Shown here: one piece after another, positions 6,782 to 11,818 of the stretch | Position numbering within the stretch: the first letter of the stretch is position 1 | How the letters are laid out: each line of letters starts with the position of its first letter | From: Gammaproteobacteria bacterium | GTDB lineage: Bacteria; Pseudomonadota; Gammaproteobacteria; JAPPPA01 | DNA length: 11,818 nt | Assembly: GCA_028817755.1 (NCBI GenBank) | Contig: JAPPPA010000145.1 | Span: 1 to 11,818 of the forward strand | Direction: 5' to 3' | Notes under the pieces: model-generated | What the model was told of the DNA's origin: nothing | Database searches by the model: none | What the model saw: the letters and a program-made list of their open reading frames with translations, nothing else | Translations under genes and position numbers: made by a program

Positions 6782-7114
6782 AATATATAAGTCGCTGTCG
6801 CTAACGTAGGGTAGGGGCGACTAAACAGGACTGCTTTTCGTTATGGGCTTGCTTTCTTAGCCTTAGCGTACGAAAGTAGTGACCTTGGGGGATGCCTTTG
6901 GGGCATCGCGAAAATAAGCAGAAACTGCTAGTAGCGAAAAGGCAACGTATGCAGGATAAAGCCACTCATTTTGTATCCTGGTTTGGATGTGCGCCCGCAA
7001 TGGGCAAGGCGCGTTCTGCATTCGCTTCTAATTTCTCCGTACTAAATTCTCTTCAAGTGCCTGCTGGTTTGCAGCGGGGCGCTTTACCCGTCTAATTTGG
7101 ACTGGCTTTCAACT
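6782..7114 (+). other. Intergenic region and probable nqrA 5' leader, no convincing gene
   Basis: These 333 bases separate tRNA-Leu from nqrA. I see no convincing coding gene, no clear intrinsic terminator and no strong sigma-70 promoter. Several short inverted repeats can be read: AGTCGC 6790-6795 with GCGACT 6817-6822; GATGCC 6891-6896 with GGCATC 6902-6907; AGCAG 6917-6921 with CTGCT 6925-6929 (loop AAA); CAGGATA 6952-6958 with TATCCTG 6974-6980 (perfect 7 bp, 15-base loop); and GCCC 6993-6996 with GGGC 7002-7005, which competes with GCGCC 6991-6995 pairing GGCGC 7008-7012. The nqr promoter should lie here, and part of the stretch is probably an untranslated, possibly structured, mRNA leader. 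That is inference from position and the density of hairpins. Confidence 0.5.
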
Positions 7115-8461
7115 ATGCATATCAAAGTAAAGAAAGGGTTGGACCTGCCGATTACCGGAGCACCAGAGCAAGTCATTTATGACGCGCCAGCGGTGTCTCA
7201 AGTAGCGGTGGTAGGTGCTGACTATATTGGCATGAAGCCCACCATGCTCGTGGCAGAGGGTGATCAGGTAAAACTGGGTCAACCACTGTTCAGCGATAAA
7301 AAGAACCCAGGCGTGGTATTCACCGCACCGGGTGCTGGTACGGTTTCAAAAATTAATCGTGGTGCACGTCGTGTGCTGCAGTCGGTTGTAATTGATGTGG
7401 ACGGCTCAGAAGACGCCATCACATTTAACAGCTACGCAGCAGATGACTTGGCTGGCCTTGGCGACGATGTAGTGCGTAAGCAGCTACAAGAGTCTGGCTT
7501 ATGGGCTGCGTTACGTACGCGTCCATACAGCAAAGTGCCTGCGGTTGATTCTTCGCCAAGCTCAATCTTTGTAAATGCGATGGACAGCAACCCGCTAGCT
7601 GCGCACCCAGAAGTGGTGATTGGCGAGCAAGCGGAAGCGTTCCAAGCAGGCCTTGATGTGCTGACTACCTTAAGCAGCACCGTGTATGTATGTCGTGCAG
7701 AAGATGCGCGCCTGCCTACATTGAAAGGCGACAAAATTATTGAGGCCGCGTTTTCTGGCCCGCACCCAGCAGGTCTTGTAGGTACCCATATTCACCACTT
7801 AGACCCAGTGGGCGGTGGTAAAACAGTGTGGCACCTTAACTACCAAGACGCGATTGCGATCGGCAAGCTCTTCACTACCGGCCAACTTAGCGTTGAGCGT
7901 GTAGTGGCATTGGCAGGCCCAATTGCGAAGAAACCACGTCTATTACGTACCCGTTTGGGCGCGTCAATTACGGATTTGGTTGCTGACGAGATTGAATCTA
8001 AAGAATACCGTCTGATTTCTGGTTCGGTATGGTCAGGCCGCCGTGCTAACGGTTGGGCTGCTTATGTTGGCCGCTACCATCTGCAAATTTCTGCCTTGGC
8101 AGAAGGCCGTCACCGCCAATTTATGGGCTGGGCCGCGCCAGGTGGCGACAAGTTCTCATTTATTAACGTCTTTACGTCGGCGCTTAGCCGTAGCCGTAAA
8201 TTTGCCTTTAACACCAGCCAAAACGGCTCTGCCCGTGCGATGGTGCCAATTGGCAACTTTGAAGGTGTGATGCCTTTAGACGTGCTTCCTACCCAGCTAT
8301 TACGTGCAATTGTTGTTGGTGATACCGACATGGCGCAAAAGCTAGGTTGCTTGGAGCTAGACGAGGAAGACCTCGCACTATGCTCGTTTGTTTGCTCTGG
8401 TAAATACGACTACGCGCCAGTGCTCCGTAAAAATCTCACCCAAATTGAGAGGGAAGGCTAA
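7115..8461 (+). CDS. nqrA: Na+-translocating NADH:quinone reductase subunit A (NqrA)
   Basis: This is a peripheral cytoplasmic subunit of Na+-NQR, implicated in ubiquinone binding. From ATG 7115 it has 448 residues (446 in Vibrio cholerae) and carries the family signatures KKGLDLPITG (6-15), DKKNPGVVFTAPGAG (61-75), NRGARRVLQSVVI (81-93), HPAGLVGTHIHHLDPV (217-232), ELDEEDLALC (414-423) and CSGKYDYAP (427-435). No transmembrane helix is seen. An in-frame TTG at 7097 would add six residues (MDWLST) that do not match the family, so 7115 is preferred. The ribosome binding site is weak: only a GGA at 7099-7101, 13 bases upstream, is visible. The stop overlaps the nqrB start by one base. First gene of the nqr operon; the preceding 333-base gap is the likely site of control. 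Confidence 0.97.
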   Translation: MHIKVKKGLDLPITGAPEQVIYDAPAVSQVAVVGADYIGMKPTMLVAEGDQVKLGQPLFSDKKNPGVVFTAPGAGTVSKINRGARRVLQSVVIDVDGSEDAITFNSYAADDLAGLGDDVVRKQLQESGLWAALRTRPYSKVPAVDSSPSSIFVNAMDSNPLAAHPEVVIGEQAEAFQAGLDVLTTLSSTVYVCRAEDARLPTLKGDKIIEAAFSGPHPAGLVGTHIHHLDPVGGGKTVWHLNYQDAIAIGKLFTTGQLSVERVVALAGPIAKKPRLLRTRLGASITDLVADEIESKEYRLISGSVWSGRRANGWAAYVGRYHLQISALAEGRHRQFMGWAAPGGDKFSFINVFTSALSRSRKFAFNTSQNGSARAMVPIGNFEGVMPLDVLPTQLLRAIVVGDTDMAQKLGCLELDEEDLALCSFVCSGKYDYAPVLRKNLTQIEREG

Positions 8462-9678
8462 TGTCTGGCGCGTTGCGTAAAAAATTAGACGACCTGCACC
8501 CGCACTTTGCAAAAGGCGGTCGCTGGGAAAACTATTACGCCGTTTACGAGGCGATTGATACGTTCTTCTACTCGCCTTCAGATGTAACCCGCACCGCACC
8601 TCACGTGCGTGACGGTATTGATCTGAAGCGTGTAATGATTTTTGTATGGCTAGCAGCCATGCCATGTGCCTTTATGGCCTGCTGGAACACCGGTTTGCAA
8701 GCCAACTTGGCTATGCAAGCGCTTGGTGTGACCGAGGTTGACGGCTGGCGTGCTGCATTCATCAATTTGATGGGTGTTGGCTTTAGTCCAGACAGCTTCT
8801 GGGACAACTTCTGGCATGGTTTCTGGTACTTCATTCCGGTTTATCTAGTGACCTTTGCGGTTGGTGGTTTCTGGGAAGTGCTATTTGCTGGTGTGCGTAA
8901 CCACGAAGTTAACGAAGGCTTCTTCGTAACCTCTATTCTGTTCGCATTAACTTGCCCACCAACTATTCCTCTATGGCAAGTAGCGCTAGGCATTAGCTTC
9001 GGCGTAGTGCTTGGTAAAGAGGTGTTCGGTGGTACTGGTAAAAACTTCCTTAACCCAGCGCTTACTGGTCGTGCGTTCTTGTTCTTTGCTTACCCTGCAG
9101 CCATGTCAGGTGACACCGTATGGACCGCGGTTGACGGCTTCAGCGGTGCGACCCCATTAGGTATTGGCGCTGTTGAAGGTATGGCGGGCATTACTGCCGC
9201 TGGTTACACCTGGATGGACAGCTTCCTAGGTACTATCCAAGGTTCTATGGGTGAAGTATCTACACTAGCGTGTTTGATCGGCGCGGCGTTCTTGTTAATG
9301 ACCAAGATCGCGTCATACCGCATCATGTTGGGTGTATTCCTAGGCATGGTCGGTACTACCTTGTTGCTGAATGCAGTAGGTAGCGACACCAACCCAATGT
9401 TTGAAATGCCTTGGTACTGGCACCTTGTAGTGGGTGGCTTCGCCTTCGGTATGGTTTACATGGCGACTGATCCAGTATCAGCAGCGATGACTAACAAAGG
9501 TCGTTGGATCTTTGGTGCCGTGATTGGCTTTATGGTGGTGATTATTCGCGTGGTTAACCCAGCCTTCCCAGAAGGCATGATGCTAGCCATCCTATTCGCC
9601 AACTTGGTGGCACCGTTGATTGACTTCGGTGTGGTTCAAAGCAACGTGAAGCGTCGTTTGGCGCGTACCGCGGCCTAG
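8461..9678 (+). CDS. nqrB: Na+-NQR subunit B (NqrB), FMN-carrying membrane subunit
   Basis: A multi-helix inner-membrane subunit with covalently bound FMN, it also takes part in quinone binding and the Na+ path. The 405 residues are close to the usual 415. The N-terminal cytoplasmic region includes the GGRWENYYAVYEAIDTF stretch (19-35), followed by hydrophobic segments through the rest of the protein. The flavinylation motif DGFSGAT (225-231) places FMN on Thr231, equivalent to Thr236 of V. cholerae. Gly135-Gly136 correspond to the Gly140-Gly141 pair linked to quinone and inhibitor binding in that species. LGKEVFGGTGKNFLNPAL (184-201) and ATDPVSAAMT (335-344) are typical conserved loops. The ATG overlaps the nqrA stop (TAATG), indicating translational coupling. 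Arginine codons here are only CGT or CGC, consistent with high expression. Confidence 0.98.
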   Translation: MSGALRKKLDDLHPHFAKGGRWENYYAVYEAIDTFFYSPSDVTRTAPHVRDGIDLKRVMIFVWLAAMPCAFMACWNTGLQANLAMQALGVTEVDGWRAAFINLMGVGFSPDSFWDNFWHGFWYFIPVYLVTFAVGGFWEVLFAGVRNHEVNEGFFVTSILFALTCPPTIPLWQVALGISFGVVLGKEVFGGTGKNFLNPALTGRAFLFFAYPAAMSGDTVWTAVDGFSGATPLGIGAVEGMAGITAAGYTWMDSFLGTIQGSMGEVSTLACLIGAAFLLMTKIASYRIMLGVFLGMVGTTLLLNAVGSDTNPMFEMPWYWHLVVGGFAFGMVYMATDPVSAAMTNKGRWIFGAVIGFMVVIIRVVNPAFPEGMMLAILFANLVAPLIDFGVVQSNVKRRLARTAA

Positions 9679-9682
9679 GAGG
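9677..9682 (+). promoter_or_regulatory. Consensus Shine-Dalgarno of nqrC
   Basis: AGGAGG overlaps the nqrB stop codon (TAG 9676-9678) and lies 7 bases before ATG 9690. It is the strongest ribosome binding site in the operon and confirms the nqrC start. Confidence 0.85.
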
Positions 9683-9689
9683 ATTAGAG

Positions 9690-10463
9690 ATGAATAAAGA
9701 CAGTACTCTCTACACCATTGTGGCAGCCACGGTGCTATGCCTTGTTTGCTCAATCGTGGTGTCTACTGCAGCGGTTAAATTACGTCCGCTGCAAGAAGCC
9801 AATAAGATCGAAGACAAAAAACGCAACATTCTTCAGGTGGTTGGTTTGCTTCAAGAAGGCCAAACCGTTGAAGAAGCCTTTAAGCAGGTAGAAGCGCGCG
9901 TAGTGGATATCCGCTCAGGCGAATATGCGGTTGATGTAGATGCCGCTAGCTACGACCAGCGTTCTGCTGCTTCTGATCCGGCGCTATCAATTGCGCTAGA
10001 TAAGTCAGAAGACAAGGCAGCGATCGGTGCACAAGCTAAGCTGGCGTCGGTTTACCTTGTTCGTAATGACGATGGCAGCCTGAAATACATCATCTTGCCA
10101 GTTCATGGTTATGGTCTATGGTCAACCTTGTATGGTTTCCTTGCCTTGGAAGGCGATGGTAATACCGTTGTGGGCCTAAGTTTCTACGATCACGCTGAAA
10201 CACCGGGCTTAGGTGGTGAAGTGGATAACCCACGTTGGAAAGGCCAGTGGCCGGGCAAAGTGGCTTATTCAGCAGACGGCACCGCGAGCCTAGAGTTGGC
10301 TAAAGGCGGCGTTGATCCGAATAAACCAAGTGCTAAGCACCAAGTTGACGGTTTGGCTGGCGCTACGCTAACAAGCGTGGGTGTGACCAACTTACTTCAA
10401 TTCTGGCTGGGTGATTTGGGCTTCCGTCCATATCTACAGCGTATTCAAGCAGGGCAGGGCTAA
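9690..10463 (+). CDS. nqrC: Na+-NQR subunit C (NqrC), FMN-carrying subunit
   Basis: It is anchored by one N-terminal helix (about 7-28), and the rest forms a periplasmic FMN-binding domain that relays electrons in the complex. The 257 residues agree with the family. Conserved features are LRPLQEANKIEDKKRNIL (31-48), GYGLWSTLYGFLAL (140-153), HAETPGLGGEVDNPRWKGQW (168-187) and the flavinylation motif DGLAGATLTS (220-229). The FMN is expected on Thr226 (Thr225 in V. cholerae), attached by the flavin transferase ApbE, which is not in this window. The fourth motif position is Ala223, where Ser or Thr is more common. The gene starts 11 bases after nqrB and is followed 3 bases later by nqrD. Confidence 0.97.
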   Translation: MNKDSTLYTIVAATVLCLVCSIVVSTAAVKLRPLQEANKIEDKKRNILQVVGLLQEGQTVEEAFKQVEARVVDIRSGEYAVDVDAASYDQRSAASDPALSIALDKSEDKAAIGAQAKLASVYLVRNDDGSLKYIILPVHGYGLWSTLYGFLALEGDGNTVVGLSFYDHAETPGLGGEVDNPRWKGQWPGKVAYSADGTASLELAKGGVDPNKPSAKHQVDGLAGATLTSVGVTNLLQFWLGDLGFRPYLQRIQAGQG

Positions 10464-10466
10464 GTC

Positions 10467-11129
10467 ATGGCAGATGCAGCTAAAAAAGTCGTTTTAGATC
10501 CGTTAGTCAATAACAACCCCATTACCCTGCAGGTATTGGGTATTTGCTCAGCCTTGGCGGTAACGTCGAACTTAGGCGTGGCATTGATTATGTGTTTGGC
10601 TCTGACATCGGTAACAGCGTTCTCAAACCTGTTTATCTCGATGATCCGTAACCAAATTCCAAACAGCATCCGCATCATCGCGCAGATGGCGGTTATTGCG
10701 TCATTGGTAATCGTGGTTGACCAGATCCTGAAAGCCTACGCTTACGAAGTGAGTAAGCAGCTATCGGTATTCGTTGGTCTGATTATTACCAACTGTATTG
10801 TGATGGGCCGTGCCGAAGCCTTTGCCATGAAAGAAGCGCCGGGCGCCTCTTTCCTAGATGGCATTGGTAACGGTTTGGGCTACAGCATTATCTTGATCTC
10901 GGTTGGCGTGGTTCGTGAGCTATTTGGCGCAGGTTCGCTATTGGGCTACGAAATCTTGCCACTTGTGAACAACGGCGGCTGGTACCAGCCAATGGGCTTG
11001 ATGCTATTGCCACCAAGCGCATTCTTCATTATTGGCTTGTTGATTTGGGCGCAGCGTACTTGGAAAACTAGCCAAGTTGAGCCGCGTGAATACCAGATCC
11101 ACTCAGTACACCGTGCGGAGGTTCTGTAA
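10467..11129 (+). CDS. nqrD: Na+-NQR subunit D (NqrD)
   Basis: An integral membrane subunit, homologous to NqrE and to RnfE; together NqrD and NqrE hold an iron-sulfur cluster in the membrane. The 220 residues include about six hydrophobic segments. Cys27 (in LGICSALAV) and Cys110 (in ITNCIVMGRAEAFAMK) match the two cluster cysteines Cys29 and Cys112 of V. cholerae. Other conserved stretches are RNQIPNSIRIIAQM (61-74), DGIGNGLGY (131-139) and NNGGWYQPMGLMLLPPSAF (168-186). The polar tail (about 206-220) is longer than in V. cholerae (210 residues in total). Only a weak Shine-Dalgarno is visible, so translation probably depends on coupling to nqrC, whose stop is 3 bases upstream. Distinction from RnfE rests on the flanking nqr genes. 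Confidence 0.97.
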   Translation: MADAAKKVVLDPLVNNNPITLQVLGICSALAVTSNLGVALIMCLALTSVTAFSNLFISMIRNQIPNSIRIIAQMAVIASLVIVVDQILKAYAYEVSKQLSVFVGLIITNCIVMGRAEAFAMKEAPGASFLDGIGNGLGYSIILISVGVVRELFGAGSLLGYEILPLVNNGGWYQPMGLMLLPPSAFFIIGLLIWAQRTWKTSQVEPREYQIHSVHRAEVL

Positions 11130-11737
11130 TGGAAGGTTTATTGAGCCTTGCGGTCAAGTCGATCTTTGTTGAGAACCTTGCACTCGCATTCTTCCTTGGC
11201 ATGTGTACCTTCTTGGCGGTGTCCAAGAAAATTGAGACAGCCTTTGGTCTAGGTGTTGCGGTTGTTGTTGTACAAACCTTAACCGTTCCCGTAAACAACC
11301 TCCTGTTCAACTACGTGCTGGGCGACGGCGCACTTGCGTGGGCTGGTCTGCCAGACGTTGACCTGAGCTTCTTGGGTTACATCAGCTACATCGGTGTAAT
11401 CGCGGCGATGGTTCAGATCCTAGAAATGGTTCTGGATAAGTACATTCCTGCGCTATACAACGCCCTGGGTGTATTCCTACCGTTGATTACTGTGAACTGC
11501 GCTATCTTGGGTGGCACCTTGTTCATGGTAGAGCGTGACTACAACTTCGCTGAGTCTGTGACCTACGGCTTCAGCTCTGGTGTGGGTTGGGCGATTGCGA
11601 TTACCGCTTTGGCAGGTGTTCGTGAGAAGTTGAAATATTCAGATGTACCAGATGGCCTACAAGGCCTTGGTATTACCTTTATCACTGTGGGTTTGATGTC
11701 GCTGGGCTTTATGGCTTTCAGCGGTATCCAACTATAA
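11129..11737 (+). CDS. nqrE: Na+-NQR subunit E (NqrE)
   Basis: This membrane subunit, homologous to NqrD and RnfA, supplies the other two cysteines of the intramembrane iron-sulfur site: Cys26 (in LGMCTFLAVSKK) and Cys124 (in TVNCAILGG). Conserved blocks include FGLGVAVVVVQTLTVPVNN (39-57), VQILEMVLDKYIPALYNALG (95-114), RDYNFAESVTYGFSSGVGW (136-154), and LAGVREKLKYSDVPDGLQGL (161-180). At 202 residues it is four longer than V. cholerae NqrE; the extra residues fall in the loop at about 68-78, before DLSFL. The ATG overlaps the nqrD stop by one base, with GGAGG (11117-11121) 7 bases upstream. nqrF follows after 13 bases. Confidence 0.97.
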   Translation: MEGLLSLAVKSIFVENLALAFFLGMCTFLAVSKKIETAFGLGVAVVVVQTLTVPVNNLLFNYVLGDGALAWAGLPDVDLSFLGYISYIGVIAAMVQILEMVLDKYIPALYNALGVFLPLITVNCAILGGTLFMVERDYNFAESVTYGFSSGVGWAIAITALAGVREKLKYSDVPDGLQGLGITFITVGLMSLGFMAFSGIQL

Positions 11738-11750
11738 GGCGGGAGTAGAC

Positions 11751-11818
11751 ATGCTTGAGATTGGGTTAGGTGTAGCCTTTTTCACCGCCATTGTTCTAGT
11801 GTTGGTGATGATCATTTT
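11751..11818 (+). CDS. nqrF: Na+-NQR subunit F (NqrF), N-terminal fragment, cut by window edge
   Basis: Only the first 22 codons are visible. They encode a short lead and then a strongly hydrophobic stretch (GVAFFTAIVLVLVMII), as expected for the single N-terminal membrane helix of NqrF. The full family protein continues with a 2Fe-2S ferredoxin domain and an FAD/NADH-binding reductase domain, where NADH enters the complex; none of that can be checked here. GGGAG (11741-11745) lies 5 bases before the ATG. Position directly after nqrE, at the end of the nqrABCDE order, is the main evidence. Confidence 0.9.
   Translation, partial: MLEIGLGVAFFTAIVLVLVMII

Noticed and set aside
6892..7095. 67-residue open frame with an ATG after a G-rich stretch, just upstream of nqrA
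   Set aside because: The product resembles no family I know, has no domain or membrane pattern, begins inside a GATGCC/GGCATC hairpin, and lies where the nqr leader is expected. Most likely a chance ORF.
7097..7114. TTG start adding six residues to NqrA
   Set aside because: The extra residues MDWLST do not match NqrA N-termini, which begin just before KKGLDLP; ATG 7115 fits.
6695..7114. Integrated element using tRNA-Leu as attachment site
   Set aside because: There is no integrase, no duplicated tRNA 3' end in view, and the downstream genes are core respiratory genes rather than cargo.
1..11818. CRISPR arrays, insertion sequences, transposases, toxin-antitoxin pairs or defence genes
   Set aside because: I saw no regularly spaced repeats and no such protein signatures on either strand.

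Overview
The window is a stretch of chromosome from a gammaproteobacterium, about half G+C by eye. Two blocks indicate this. The first is the order [DUF4149-like 3' end] - yhbY - rlmE - ftsH - folP - glmM - tpiA - secG - tRNA-Leu(GAG), the housekeeping order of Pseudomonas and its relatives. The second is a complete-looking operon for the sodium-pumping NADH:quinone oxidoreductase (Na+-NQR), which is typical of marine gammaproteobacteria. A marine or halotolerant, non-enteric gammaproteobacterium is the best guess; the genus cannot be named from this sequence.

Layout. Positions 1-109 hold the 3' end of a plus-strand gene whose C-terminus looks like a DUF4149 membrane protein. yhbY (118-444, minus strand) converges on it. 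yhbY and rlmE are divergent, and the gap between them (445-619) carries a long imperfect hairpin of about 80 nt. rlmE (620-1267) and ftsH (1345-3273) follow. A strong intrinsic terminator (3294-3324) separates ftsH from folP. folP (start reassigned to 3340), glmM, tpiA, secG and tRNA-Leu form a tight same-strand run. After the tRNA comes a 333-base gap without a convincing gene (6782-7114), then nqrA-B-C-D-E and the first 22 codons of nqrF, which runs off the right edge. The nqr genes overlap by one base or sit 3-13 bases apart, as in a single operon.

How the genes work together. YhbY, RlmE and the tRNA serve ribosome assembly and translation. FtsH is membrane protein quality control and SecG is part of the protein export channel. 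FolP (folate), GlmM (cell-wall amino sugar) and TpiA (glycolysis) are metabolic enzymes. NqrA-F form one membrane complex that oxidises NADH, reduces ubiquinone and exports Na+. Both covalent FMN sites (NqrB Thr231, NqrC Thr226) and the four NqrD/NqrE cysteines are present, so the complex looks functional.

I found no unknown multi-gene system here: every substantial ORF belongs to a known family. The less ordinary signals are mostly non-coding: the yhbY/rlmE palindrome, the terminator placed directly before the folP ribosome binding site, the nqrA leader with several small hairpins, and the break in the usual order after tRNA-Leu, where rimP-nusA-infB would be expected. A Glu-to-Gln change in the GlmM phosphate-binding loop is also worth checking.
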